Made by a program: the position numbers and the translations under genes. A model generated the notes under the pieces. That model worked only from the letters and a program-made list of their open reading frames with translations, made no database searches and was not told the DNA's origin. From Sphingomonas immobilis (GTDB lineage: Bacteria > Pseudomonadota > Alphaproteobacteria > Sphingomonadales > Sphingomonadaceae): a DNA stretch of 64,000 bases. The stretch covers positions 210,341 to 274,340 of the forward strand of contig NZ_JAUQSZ010000005.1 in assembly GCF_030580995.1 (NCBI RefSeq), written 5' to 3'. Below are positions 26,959-35,565 of the stretch, one piece after another (position 1 is the stretch's first letter; every line of letters begins with the position of its first letter).

Positions 26959-27043
26959 TCCGCTCAATCCCCAAACTCGCGGGCAAACCCCGCGAATCCC
27001 CCACCGACAATGTGGAAGGTCGATGAGGGAGTTTCAACAGGAT

Positions 27044-27967
27044 TCACGAAAGCGAACGTTCTCCGATTGGTACAGGAAACTTCTGCGCACAAAAGGCGCA
27101 ATCGACCGTAATCATGCCCGAGTCGTCGGCCATTTCACGCTGGTCCTCGATCGGGAATTTGGCGAGGACCGAGGCGATATAGTCGGGGGAGCAGCGGCAG
27201 CCGCGCACGATCGACTGTGCCGGCAGGATGCGGACTTCGGATTCTTCGTTGAACAGCCGCCACACCAGGGTCTCCAACGGCAGGCTCTCATCGGCGAGCT
27301 CGTCCGCGCCCATCGTCCCGCCCAGCACGGCGACATGCTCCCACTCGGCATGATCGTCGCGGACGTGCAGGCGCTCGCGCCCCTCCTCGCCCTCGGGCAG
27401 ATGCTGGAGGAAGAGGCCGCCGGTGATGCGCGGGTTGTGCGGGTTCGCGCCGAGGCGGATCAGCGTCGGGATCTGTTCCGACTGCACGAAATATTGCGCA
27501 GCGACCTCGGCCAGCGAATCGCCGTCGAGCGGGACGATGCCCTGATAGCGCTCGCCCGTCGCCGCCTGATCGAAGGTGATGGCGAGATAGCCGGTGCCGA
27601 ACAGCGCGAACAGGCTGGGGTCGCTCGGCGCATCGGCGAGGCGGTCGGCGTCGAACTGCACATAGCCGCGCAGCTCGCCGCCGCGATAGTCGCACACCAG
27701 CAGGCTGACGATGCCGCTTTCGGTCTGCGCCTGCAGCGTGAGCTGGCCGCCGGTGTCTTTGGTGCCGTCCTTGAGCGTGGAGCCGATCAGCGCGGTCAGC
27801 GTCAGCGCCTCCGCCAGCAGCGCCTCGATCGGCGGCGGATAATCGTGCGCGGTCAGAATACGGTCGAGCACCGGCCCGAGCCGCACCATGCGCCCGCGCG
27901 CATGGCGCTCCGGGATGGTGAAGCCGAGGGCGAGATCGAGGTCGGGGGTGCGGATGGGGTCGTTCAT
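27044..27967 (-). CDS. hslO: Redox-regulated holdase chaperone Hsp33
   Basis: The 307-residue chaperone is activated by oxidation of a C-terminal zinc centre: CRC in VRGCRCSPDYI and CAFC in VDCAFCAQKF form the CXC and CXXC pairs. GGQLTLQAQTE and NPRITGGLFLQHLPEGEEG are family segments. It lies upstream of no other gene on the minus strand; argF lies before it, separated by a palindromic repeat. Confidence 0.94.
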   Translation of the reverse strand: MNDPIRTPDLDLALGFTIPERHARGRMVRLGPVLDRILTAHDYPPPIEALLAEALTLTALIGSTLKDGTKDTGGQLTLQAQTESGIVSLLVCDYRGGELRGYVQFDADRLADAPSDPSLFALFGTGYLAITFDQAATGERYQGIVPLDGDSLAEVAAQYFVQSEQIPTLIRLGANPHNPRITGGLFLQHLPEGEEGRERLHVRDDHAEWEHVAVLGGTMGADELADESLPLETLVWRLFNEESEVRILPAQSIVRGCRCSPDYIASVLAKFPIEDQREMADDSGMITVDCAFCAQKFPVPIGERSLS

Positions 27968-27978
27968 CGAAGTCTTTC

Positions 27979-28063
27979 GTCACCCCAGCGAAAGCTGGGG
28001 CCTCTTGCGGCGAGGGCGCGCCATTCACCGCGAGATCCCAGCTTTCGCTGGGATGACGGATTT
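27979..28063. repeat. Inverted-pair palindromic repeat between argF and hslO
   Basis: Arms CGTCACCCCAGCGAAAGCTGG (27979) and CCAGCTTTCGCTGGGATGACG (28042) are inverted copies of a unit widespread in sphingomonads. It sits in a same-strand gene junction. Confidence 0.85.
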
Positions 28064-28101
28064 TGGCTTGGCACCTTATTTGGGAGCCGAAGCCTCCCCG
28101 A

Positions 28102-29019
28102 TCAACCGATCTGCCCGAAGCACCAGCGCAGCACCGATTTCTGCGCGTGCAGGCGGTTCTCCGCCTCGGGCCAGATCAGCGACTGGGGCCCGTCGATCAC
28201 CGCCGCCTCGACCTCCTCGCCGCGGTGGGCGGGGAGGCAGTGGAGGAACTTGGCATCGGCCTTGGCGCGCGCCATCAGCGCCTCCGTCACCTGGAAGGGC
28301 ATCATCGCGGCGAGCTTGGTCTCGGCATGGGCCTGGCCCATCGAGATCCAGGTATCGGTGACGACGACGTCGGCGCCATCCACCGCCTCCTGCGGGGTGC
28401 CGACGATGCGCGCGCGACCCTGGCCCCGCATGACGTCGCTCTCGGACGGCATGAACCCCTGCGGGCAGGCGGCGACGACATCGAACTGCATCAGCCCGGC
28501 CGCCTCGATGATTGAGGCGAGGACGTTGTTGCCGTCGCCGAGCCACGCGACCTTGAGGCCGGGCAGCGCCTTCCCGCTTTCGAGGATGGTCAGCAGATCG
28601 GCCATGATCTGGCACGGATGCGAATTGTCGGTGAGGCCGTTGATGACGGGCACGGTCGCGTAATGCGCCATCTCCTCCAGCTTCGCGTGATCGTCGGTGC
28701 GCAGCATGATCGCGTCGCAATAGCCCGAGATGATGCGCGCCGTGTCGGCGACGGTCTCACCGCGGCCGAGCTGGGTGGTGCCGCCGTCGAGCACGATCGA
28801 GGTGCCGCCGAGCTGGCGGATCGCCATGTCGAAGCTGACGCGCGTGCGGGTCGAGTTCTTCTCGAACACCATCGCGAGGGTGTGGCCGGCGAGCGGGGCG
28901 TCGGCATCGGCCTTGCCCTTCGGCCAGCCCTGGCGGGCGGCCTTGCGGTCTAGAGCGTCGGCCAGCATCGCGGCGATACCGTCCGGGCCTGCGTCGGAAA
29001 GGTCGAGGAAGTGGCGCAT
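28102..29019 (-). CDS. argF: Ornithine carbamoyltransferase
   Basis: The 305-residue enzyme makes citrulline from ornithine and carbamoyl phosphate. Motifs: [13 protein letters not shown] (carbamoyl-phosphate loop), [23 protein letters not shown] with the HPCQ-like HPCQIMAD, and [13 protein letters not shown]. It is downstream of argD with a repeat-filled 162-bp gap. Confidence 0.97.
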   Translation of the reverse strand: MRHFLDLSDAGPDGIAAMLADALDRKAARQGWPKGKADADAPLAGHTLAMVFEKNSTRTRVSFDMAIRQLGGTSIVLDGGTTQLGRGETVADTARIISGYCDAIMLRTDDHAKLEEMAHYATVPVINGLTDNSHPCQIMADLLTILESGKALPGLKVAWLGDGNNVLASIIEAAGLMQFDVVAACPQGFMPSESDVMRGQGRARIVGTPQEAVDGADVVVTDTWISMGQAHAETKLAAMMPFQVTEALMARAKADAKFLHCLPAHRGEEVEAAVIDGPQSLIWPEAENRLHAQKSVLRWCFGQIG

Positions 29020-29028
29020 CCTAATTCC

Positions 29029-29166
29029 TCCCCCGCAGGGGGAGGGGGACCATTTGCCTCTTCCGGCAAATGGTGGAGGGGGGAGCCACGGACGGGATCG
29101 CTTGTGGCGTCCCCGTCCACCACCCGCTGAAGAAGCGGGCGGTCCCCCTCCCCGTACCGGGGAGGA
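29029..29166. repeat. Inverted palindromic repeats between argD and argF
   Basis: The junction is filled by CCTCCCCCGC-AGGGGGAGG (29029), a CCATTTGCCTCTTCCGGCAAATGG palindrome nearby, CCGCTGAAGAAGCGG, and the outer partner CCCTCCCCGTACCGGGGAGG. It can form several stacked hairpins in the argDF transcript. Confidence 0.8.
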
Positions 29167-29181
29167 ATGAAGAAGCCGCCA

Positions 29182-30372
29182 TCACGCCGGCACAGGCGCG
29201 AAGCTCCGCGCGCCTTCGCTCATCTTCTGGACGAATTCGGTGATGTGGCTTTCCTCGATCACCAGTGGCGGCAGGATGCGCACGACGTTCTCGCCCGCCG
29301 AGACCGTCAGCAGGCCGTGATTGTCGCGCAGATGCCCGACGAACGCGCGCGCATCGGCGCTGTCCGCCAGCTTGATACCGAGCATCAGGCCCTTGCCCCG
29401 CGTTTCCACGAACATGTCGTGATTGGGGATCATCTGCTCGAGCGCGCCGCGCAGGCGCTCGCCGGTCTTGGTGACGCCTTCGAGGAAGCCGTCGCCGAGG
29501 ATCACGTCGAGCACCGCCTCGCCCGCCGCCATCGCCAGCGGGTTGCCGCCATAGGTCGAGCCGTGCGTGCCGATCACCATGCCCTTGGCGGCTTCCTCGG
29601 TCGCGAGGCACGCGCCGAGCGGGAAGCCGCCGCCGATGCCCTTCGCCACCGCCATGATGTCCGGCTCGATGCCGTAATGCTCGTAGGCCCACATCTTGCC
29701 GGTGCGGCCGTAGCCGCATTGCACTTCGTCTAGCACCAGCAGCAGGCCGTGTTCGTCGCACGCCTTGCGCAGGCCCTGGATGAAGGCCTCGCTGCCCGCC
29801 GTCACGCCGCCCTCGCCCTGCACCGTCTCCAGCAGGAAGCCGGCGGTGTGATCGTCGATCAGCGCGAGCGCCGCGTCGAGATCGTTGTAGGGCGCGTATT
29901 TGAAGCCCGGCAGCAAAGGCTCGAACCCGTCGCGCATCTTGGCCTGATTGGTCGCCGAGATCGTGCCGAGCGAGCGGCCGTGGAACGCCTGGTTGAAGGT
30001 GATGAGATCATGCCGCTGCGGATTGCCGCTGGCATAGTGATAGCGGCGTGCGGTCTTGATCGCGCATTCCACCGCCTCGACGCCCGAATTGGTGAAGAAC
30101 ACCGTGTCGGCGAAGCTCGCGTCGACCAGCCGCTGCGCGAAATGCTCGCCCTGCGGGCTGCCGTAGAGGTTGGAGACGTGCATCAGCGTCGCCGCCTGAT
30201 CGGCGATCGCCTTGACCAGCTTCGGGTGGCCGTGGCCGAGCGCGTTGACCGCGATGCCCGCCGCGAAATCGAGATAGCGCTCGCCGCGCTCGCCGATCAG
30301 GTAGCAGCCCTCCCCTCGCACCGGGCGCACGCCGCAGCGCGGGTACACGGGCATGAGCGGGGTGATCGGCAT
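29182..30372 (-). CDS. argD: Acetylornithine aminotransferase
   Basis: The 396-residue PLP enzyme works in arginine synthesis, and in some bacteria in lysine synthesis. Visible blocks: LDFAAGIAVNALGHGHP, FFTNSGVEAVE, AFHGRSLGT, LLVLDEVQCGYGRTG and the PLP lysine in VAKGIGGGFPLGA. The ATG at 30372 follows AGGAGTCC; an in-frame ATG at 30429 would read through a terminator hairpin and is rejected. argF follows. Confidence 0.95.
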   Translation of the reverse strand: MPITPLMPVYPRCGVRPVRGEGCYLIGERGERYLDFAAGIAVNALGHGHPKLVKAIADQAATLMHVSNLYGSPQGEHFAQRLVDASFADTVFFTNSGVEAVECAIKTARRYHYASGNPQRHDLITFNQAFHGRSLGTISATNQAKMRDGFEPLLPGFKYAPYNDLDAALALIDDHTAGFLLETVQGEGGVTAGSEAFIQGLRKACDEHGLLLVLDEVQCGYGRTGKMWAYEHYGIEPDIMAVAKGIGGGFPLGACLATEEAAKGMVIGTHGSTYGGNPLAMAAGEAVLDVILGDGFLEGVTKTGERLRGALEQMIPNHDMFVETRGKGLMLGIKLADSADARAFVGHLRDNHGLLTVSAGENVVRILPPLVIEESHITEFVQKMSEGARSFAPVPA

Positions 30373-30392
30373 CGCGGAGGACTCCTGAAACG

Positions 30393-30417
30393 AAAAAAGC
30401 GGCCCGTGCTGGGCCGC
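30393..30417 (-). terminator. Terminator-like hairpin in the argD leader
   Basis: On the minus strand GCGGCCC-AGCAC-GGGCCGC is followed by TTTTTTCG, ending 20 bases before the argD start. It may end the transcript of the small upstream gene or act as an attenuator for argD. No arginine-rich leader peptide is seen. Confidence 0.75.
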
Positions 30418-30491
30418 CGGAGGAGGCATTTACTTGGGATGCGGGGGTGGGGTCAACACCGTGTGCGAGGCCGAGCGCGCGACGCGATCTG

Positions 30492-30797
30492 CTAGCCGTC
30501 TAGCGGCAACTCATCCGCATAGACCACTATCGCATGTCCCTCCCGTACCGCATCTTCAGCGGCTGTTCGCAGGGTGGGATCGGCAATCGCAGACGGACCG
30601 GAATCCAGTACCTTCTCCCTGCTCACCTCGACAAAGCGCCATCCCTTGCCTTCTGCGCCCGAAATCGCGGCGGAGCGAGCAGCAACGGTATTCGAACCGC
30701 TTCCGAAAAGCATGAGAGCATGTCTCGCCCCTTCACGAAATTTTGCGTTATTGGTCGCGACTCCTTTCGCAAGGAACATGAACAGCGAAGCCGTCAT
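30492..30797 (-). CDS. Small hypothetical protein downstream of the ABC permease
   Basis: The 101-residue frame starts MTASLFMFLAKGVATNNAKF and ends EGHAIVVYADELPLDG. It begins 3 bp after the permease stop, which suggests coupling, and a terminator follows before argD. Its GC is lower than that of the neighbours. No domain is recognised. Confidence 0.5.
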   Translation of the reverse strand: MTASLFMFLAKGVATNNAKFREGARHALMLFGSGSNTVAARSAAISGAEGKGWRFVEVSREKVLDSGPSAIADPTLRTAAEDAVREGHAIVVYADELPLDG

Positions 30798-30800
30798 GAT

Positions 30801-31655
30801 CTAACTCTTCAGCCGCCACCCGCGCGCCAGCAAGACGTAGCACGCCACGAACAGCACCACATCGACCGCCAGCACGACGATGCTGCCGATCAGCACCGGC
30901 GAGTCGGCGGTGCCGAGGAAGCCGTAGCGGAAGCCCGAGATCAGGTAGAAGAACGGGTTCGCGTGGCTGAATGCGCGGAAGGCGGGGGCGAGCTTGTCGA
31001 CCGAATAGAAGGTGCCCGACAGCAGCGACAGCGGCACGACGACGAAGTTCGTCACCGCCGCCGCCTGATCGAACTTGTTCGCCCAAATGGACGTCAGCAC
31101 GCCGAGCAGCGACAGGAACAGCGTGCCGAGCAGCCCGAACCACAGCACCGCCCAGGGGTGCGACGGGATCACGCCGGTGCCGAGATAGACCAGCATCGCC
31201 AGCCAGCAGACCAGCCCGACGATGAACGCCCGCGTCATCGCGCCGCCGAGCAGGCCGATCAGCAATTCCATCGTCGACAGCGGTGGCATCAGATAATCGA
31301 CGATCGTGCCCTGCAGCTTGCCCGCGAGCAGCGAGAAGCTGGCATTGGCGAAGGCCGGGCCCATCATGCCCTGGCTGATGATCAGCCCCGGCGCGATGAA
31401 CAGCGCGAACGGCACCTCGACCCCGCCGACCAGAACCGGGCGCTTCGCCCCGGTCGCGACCGTAAAGACCACCAGGAAAAGCAGCGTCGTGATGGCGGGT
31501 GCCCAGATCGTCTGCAGGTGGACCTTGAAGAAACGCCGCACCTCCTTGATATAGAGCGTCTGCAATCCGCCCCAGTTGACGTCCTTGATGACGGGAACGC
31601 CCGGGGCGCTGCGCACCGCCGACTGGATTTCACCGGATGGGGGCTGGCTGCTCAT
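30801..31655 (-). CDS. ABC-2 type transporter permease
   Basis: The 284-residue protein has six hydrophobic helices and the ABC-2 C-terminal signature LSGTFYSVDKLAPAFRAFSHANPFFYLISGFRYGFLG. The N-terminal cytosolic part holds GLQTLYIKEVRRFFKVHLQTIWAP. No ATP-binding subunit gene is adjacent in this window, so the partner ATPase must be encoded elsewhere. It is divergent from gcrA. The exported substrate is not predicted. Confidence 0.88.
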   Translation of the reverse strand: MSSQPPSGEIQSAVRSAPGVPVIKDVNWGGLQTLYIKEVRRFFKVHLQTIWAPAITTLLFLVVFTVATGAKRPVLVGGVEVPFALFIAPGLIISQGMMGPAFANASFSLLAGKLQGTIVDYLMPPLSTMELLIGLLGGAMTRAFIVGLVCWLAMLVYLGTGVIPSHPWAVLWFGLLGTLFLSLLGVLTSIWANKFDQAAAVTNFVVVPLSLLSGTFYSVDKLAPAFRAFSHANPFFYLISGFRYGFLGTADSPVLIGSIVVLAVDVVLFVACYVLLARGWRLKS

Positions 31656-31719
31656 GGCGCGATCGGTTAAGCGCTGCGGCCGTCGCCCGCAACCCGGCAC
31701 GCTGAGAAAGAACGATTGA

Positions 31720-32442
31720 ATGGCCTGGACGGACGAACGGATCGAAACGCTTCGGAAAATGTGGGAAGACGGCCAGACCGCCAGCCAGATCGCGGAAGCG
31801 CTGGGGCAGGTCAGCCGCAACGCCGTGATCGGCAAGGCGCATCGCCTCGGCCTGCAGTCGCGCCCGTCGCCGGTGAAGCCCAACGATGCCGAGGCCAAGG
31901 CGAAGCCGGTCCCGGTGGCCGTCGAGCCCAAGCCCGCCGCCGCGGCTCCCCCGCCCCCGCCCGCCCCGAAAGTCGAGGCGGCTCCGCCCGCGCCGCCCAA
32001 GGTCGCGGCACCCGTGGTCGAGGACGAGCCCGAGGATATCGAGGACGAGATCGAAGAGGATGACGGCGCAGATGAAGGTGGGGTCGTTCCGGCGCCGAAG
32101 CCGCAGCCGATCCTGCGCTCGATCGGGCCCGGCGGCTTCCTGCGTCAGGCGCCCGGCGAGCAGCAAGCGCCCAGCACGCCTGCCCCGCCGCGCCGCCTCG
32201 TCCCCGCCAAGCCGAGCGCCGACATGGCGGGCAAGACGACGCTGCTCGATCTCAGCGACAAGATCTGCAAATGGCCGCTCGGCCATCCCGGTGAGCCCGA
32301 CTTCCATTTCTGCGGCAGGCCGGTGAATCCGGGCTTCCCCTATTGCGTCGATCATTGCGGCCACGCCTATCAGGCGCAGCTTCCCCGCCGTGACCGCCGC
32401 CCACCGCCGCCGCTGCCGTTCGGCGGCCCGCGCGTCCGTTAA
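31720..32442 (+). CDS. gcrA: Cell-cycle regulator GcrA
   Basis: The 240-residue protein starts MAWTDERIETLRKMWEDGQTASQIAEALG, the GcrA DNA-binding helix-turn-helix that recognises methylated GANTC and works with sigma-70. A Pro/Ala-rich linker and an acidic stretch (EDEPEDIEDEIEEDDG) follow. The C-terminal cysteine cluster (KICKWPLGHPGEPDFHFCGRPVNPGFPYCVDHC) is conserved and interacts with the sigma factor in Caulobacter. The linker is longer than in Caulobacter. Monocistronic, ended by a terminator. Confidence 0.95.
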   Translation: MAWTDERIETLRKMWEDGQTASQIAEALGQVSRNAVIGKAHRLGLQSRPSPVKPNDAEAKAKPVPVAVEPKPAAAAPPPPPAPKVEAAPPAPPKVAAPVVEDEPEDIEDEIEEDDGADEGGVVPAPKPQPILRSIGPGGFLRQAPGEQQAPSTPAPPRRLVPAKPSADMAGKTTLLDLSDKICKWPLGHPGEPDFHFCGRPVNPGFPYCVDHCGHAYQAQLPRRDRRPPPPLPFGGPRVR

Positions 32443-32449
32443 CACGATA

Positions 32450-32477
32450 GGGCCCGGCACGATGTGCCGGGCCCTTT
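32450..32477 (+). terminator. Rho-independent terminator after gcrA
   Basis: GGGCCCGGCAC-GAT-GTGCCGGGCCC followed by TTT, 7 bp after gcrA. It lies between convergent genes and may serve both. Confidence 0.8.
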
Positions 32478-32486
32478 CTCGTTGCG

Positions 32487-33341
32487 TCAGAAGCGGAACT
32501 GCGCGGTCGCGCGCACGCTGTGCCAGCGAAACTTGTCGTCGCTGCGGCGGAAATCCGTCCCCGTCGTGTTGGGCGGGAGGATGAAGGGGTTGGTCGCAGG
32601 CGCCGTCCCCGCGCCGACGCGCACGCGGTAGTCGCCGTCCTGATACTGGTTATAGAGATATTCGAGCCCGATCGAGAAGTGCTTCGAAATCTTCTGCTCG
32701 ATGCCGCCACCGCCGACGAGACCCCACGCGCCGTTGTCACCGCGCGCGGTGAAGGAATTGGCGGCGTTGGTGGTGGTGAAGCTGGAATTGATACGGGCAT
32801 AGGCACCGCCGCCGGTCGCGTAGAACAGCGTCTTGTCGAACGCATAGCCCGCGCGCAGGCGGAGGTTCGCGTTGAAATCGACCTTGCGGCTCATCACGTA
32901 ATTGGCAGGCGTCGTGCTGAACGCGGAGACGCTGTCGCGGACCTGACTCTTGCCGAACTCGCCGAGCGCGCCGATCACGAAATGGCCGTACTGCTTGTCG
33001 AAGCCGACGCGCGCCGAATAGCTGATATTGTCCTTATCGTTGGTACATCCGGTCAGCCGGCCGGTGCTGGTCGCGGCACCGTTGCAGAAACCCGCGCCCG
33101 GCTGCGCGGCACTCGGCGCGAAAGCATTGGCGCCAGTCGCGGTCGCAACCGTGTCGCCGAAGGTGCCGTCAAGGTTGCGATCGAACAAAATAGTCGATCC
33201 GACATCATTGGGCTGCGCATCAAAGCCGATCGTGCCGCCGGCATAGAAACCGTCGAAATGTTTCTCGATTGTTTCTTGCGCCATCGCAGGGGTCGCAAAG
33301 ACAAAGGCGGCGGTGGCTAAAAACAAAGATTGGATACGCAT
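32487..33341 (-). CDS. Outer-membrane beta-barrel protein
   Basis: The 284-residue protein has a signal peptide (MRIQSLFLATAAFVFATPAMA) and the start FDGFYAGGTIGFDA, typical of the Omp25/OMP_b-brl group. Alternating strands with Gly and aromatic residues end in the C-terminal WHSVRATAQFRF, whose final Phe is the usual Bam signal. It is probably an eight-stranded porin-like barrel. The role is not predicted. Confidence 0.82.
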   Translation of the reverse strand: MRIQSLFLATAAFVFATPAMAQETIEKHFDGFYAGGTIGFDAQPNDVGSTILFDRNLDGTFGDTVATATGANAFAPSAAQPGAGFCNGAATSTGRLTGCTNDKDNISYSARVGFDKQYGHFVIGALGEFGKSQVRDSVSAFSTTPANYVMSRKVDFNANLRLRAGYAFDKTLFYATGGGAYARINSSFTTTNAANSFTARGDNGAWGLVGGGGIEQKISKHFSIGLEYLYNQYQDGDYRVRVGAGTAPATNPFILPPNTTGTDFRRSDDKFRWHSVRATAQFRF

Positions 33342-33547
33342 AAAAACTCCCTGGCTGCTTCTTCAGCAGACCAGAGACGTTTGAACCGGATGTTTTGACG
33401 CACGGACGTGAAAATTTTGTCATGTTCGTGATGTTCTTGCCACGGAATACCCATTTTTGGGCACCGCGAAATCCGCTGCGCGCGCGGCCGCCAGGGCAAA
33501 ACAAGATTGCGCTTGGCCGGGGGATTCCGCTGCTTCTATACCGGGCC

Positions 33548-35533
33548 ATGTCCGACGACGATCTCTTCGCTTCGAGCCCCAAGACCACCAGCGACTACGA
33601 CGCCTCCTCGATCGAGGTGTTGGAGGGGCTGGAGCCGGTCCGCCGCCGACCGGGCATGTACATCGGCGGGACGGACGAGCGCGCGCTGCATCACCTCGCC
33701 GCCGAAGTGCTCGACAATTCGATGGATGAGGCGGTGGCGGGCCATGCCAACCGCATCGAGGTGACGCTGGAGGCGGGCAACCGGCTGACCATCGTCGACA
33801 ACGGGCGCGGCATGCCGGTCGATCCGCACCCGAAGTTTCCGGGCAAGTCGGCGCTCGAGGTGATCCTGTCGATGCTCCATTCGGGCGGCAAGTTCGAGGG
33901 CAAGGCCTATGCGACCTCGGGCGGGCTGCACGGCGTCGGCATCAGCGTCGTCAACGCGCTGTCGAAAGACACGGTGATCGAGGTCGTGCGCAACAAGACG
34001 CTGTACCGCCAGTCGTTCTCGCGCGGGCAGACGCTCGGGCCGCTGGAAGCGTTGGGGCCGATGCCGAACCGGCGCGGCACGTCGGTCACCTTCACGCCCG
34101 ACGACGAGATCTTCGGGCCGGAGATGCACTTCAAGCCCGCGCGGCTCTACAAGCTGGCGCGTTCCAAGGCGTATCTGTTCGCGGGCGTCGAGATCCGCTG
34201 GAAATGCGATCCCGGCATCATCACCGACGATACGCCGGCGGAAGCGGTGTTCCAGTTCCCCGGCGGCCTCGCCGATCACCTGCGCGACCAGCTCGGCGGG
34301 CGCGAGTGTGCGACGGCGGATTTCTTTTCCGGGCGGCAGGATTTTCCCGGCGAGAACCAGGGCCGTGTCGAATGGGCGGTGGCCTGGCCGTTGTGGAGCG
34401 ACGGCAGCTACAGCTGGTATTGCAACACCATTCCGACCCCCGACGGCGGCACGCATGAGGCCGGCCTGCGAACCGCATTGGTGAAGGGCGTGCGCGCCTT
34501 CGGCGAGCTGGTCGGGCAGAAAAAAGCCAAGGACATCACGTCCGAGGACGTGATGACGGGCAGCGAGCTGATGCTGTCGGTCTTCATCCGCGAGCCGCAG
34601 TTCCAGAGCCAGACCAAGGACCGCCTCACCTCGCCCGAGGCGGCGACCCTGGTCGAACGCGCCGTGCGCGATCATGTCGACCATTTCCTTTCGGACAATA
34701 TGGAGCGCGGCAAGGCGCTGCTCGGCTATATCCTCGAGCGGATGGACGAACGCCTGCGCCGCAAGGCCGAGCGCGAGGTCAAGCGCAAGACCGCGACCAG
34801 CGCGCGGAAGCTGCGCCTGCCCGGCAAGCTGACTGATTGCGCGGCGGACAGCCCCGAGGGCACCGAGATTTTCATCGTCGAGGGTGATTCCGCCGGCGGC
34901 TCCGCCAAGCAGGCGCGCGACCGCAAGACGCAGGCGATCCTGCCCATCCGCGGCAAGATCCTCAACGTCGCCTCCGCCACGTCCGCGAAGATCCTCGCCA
35001 ATCAGGAAATCGCCGATCTGGTTCAGGCGCTCGGCTGCGGCACGCGCAAGGACTGCCTGCCCGACAATCTCCGCTACGAACGCATCGTCATCATGACCGA
35101 CGCCGACGTCGACGGCGCGCACATCGCGACTTTGCTGATGACGTTCTTCTTCCAGGAGATGCCGGAACTGGTGCGGCGCGGGCACCTCTATCTCGCGCAG
35201 CCGCCGCTCTACCGGCTGACGGCGGGCACCAGGAGCCTCTACGCGATGGACGATGCGGCCCGCGCGCGGATCGAGGCGAAGGAGTTCAAGGGCAAGAAGG
35301 TCGACGTCGCGCGCTTCAAGGGGCTCGGGGAGATGAACCCGATGCAGCTGCGCGAGACGACGATGGACCCCAAGACGCGCCAGATGCTGCGCATCACGCT
35401 GCCGCAAGAATATGAGGAGCGCGCGGGCGTTAAGGATCTCGTCGACCGGCTGATGGGCACCAACCCGGCCCACCGCTTCGCCTTCATCCAGGAAAATGCC
35501 GCGCGCATGGACGAAGCCGCGATCGACGCCTGA
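33548..35533 (+). CDS. parE: DNA topoisomerase IV subunit B
   Basis: The 661-residue ATPase subunit decatenates chromosomes with ParC. Landmarks: RRRPGMYIG, ALHHLAAEVLDNSMDEA, DNGRGMPVD (GHKL ATP fold), GGLHGVGISVVNALS, and the TOPRIM motifs EGDSAGGSAKQARDRKTQAILP and MTDADVDGAHI. ParE is preferred over GyrB because of the short N-terminal spacing and the WYCNTIPTPDGGTHEAGLRTAL form. The start is chosen at the N-terminus MSDDDLF. Confidence 0.94.
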   Translation: MSDDDLFASSPKTTSDYDASSIEVLEGLEPVRRRPGMYIGGTDERALHHLAAEVLDNSMDEAVAGHANRIEVTLEAGNRLTIVDNGRGMPVDPHPKFPGKSALEVILSMLHSGGKFEGKAYATSGGLHGVGISVVNALSKDTVIEVVRNKTLYRQSFSRGQTLGPLEALGPMPNRRGTSVTFTPDDEIFGPEMHFKPARLYKLARSKAYLFAGVEIRWKCDPGIITDDTPAEAVFQFPGGLADHLRDQLGGRECATADFFSGRQDFPGENQGRVEWAVAWPLWSDGSYSWYCNTIPTPDGGTHEAGLRTALVKGVRAFGELVGQKKAKDITSEDVMTGSELMLSVFIREPQFQSQTKDRLTSPEAATLVERAVRDHVDHFLSDNMERGKALLGYILERMDERLRRKAEREVKRKTATSARKLRLPGKLTDCAADSPEGTEIFIVEGDSAGGSAKQARDRKTQAILPIRGKILNVASATSAKILANQEIADLVQALGCGTRKDCLPDNLRYERIVIMTDADVDGAHIATLLMTFFFQEMPELVRRGHLYLAQPPLYRLTAGTRSLYAMDDAARARIEAKEFKGKKVDVARFKGLGEMNPMQLRETTMDPKTRQMLRITLPQEYEERAGVKDLVDRLMGTNPAHRFAFIQENAARMDEAAIDA

Positions 35534-35565
35534 CAAGCCCCTCTCCGCGTGGCAAGAATGCGCGC

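Noticed and set aside
30373..30429. In-frame upstream ATG at 30429 as the argD start
   Set aside because: It would place a terminator hairpin inside the coding region and adds a non-conserved N-terminus; the ATG at 30372 has an AGGAG site.
30434..30715. Plus-strand frames across the argD leader and small hypothetical gene
   Set aside because: No ribosome site or conserved motif; the minus-strand frame is coupled to the permease gene and is the better call.
33536..35536. 666-codon minus-strand frame opposite parE
   Set aside because: Antisense shadow of parE, which carries full catalytic motifs.
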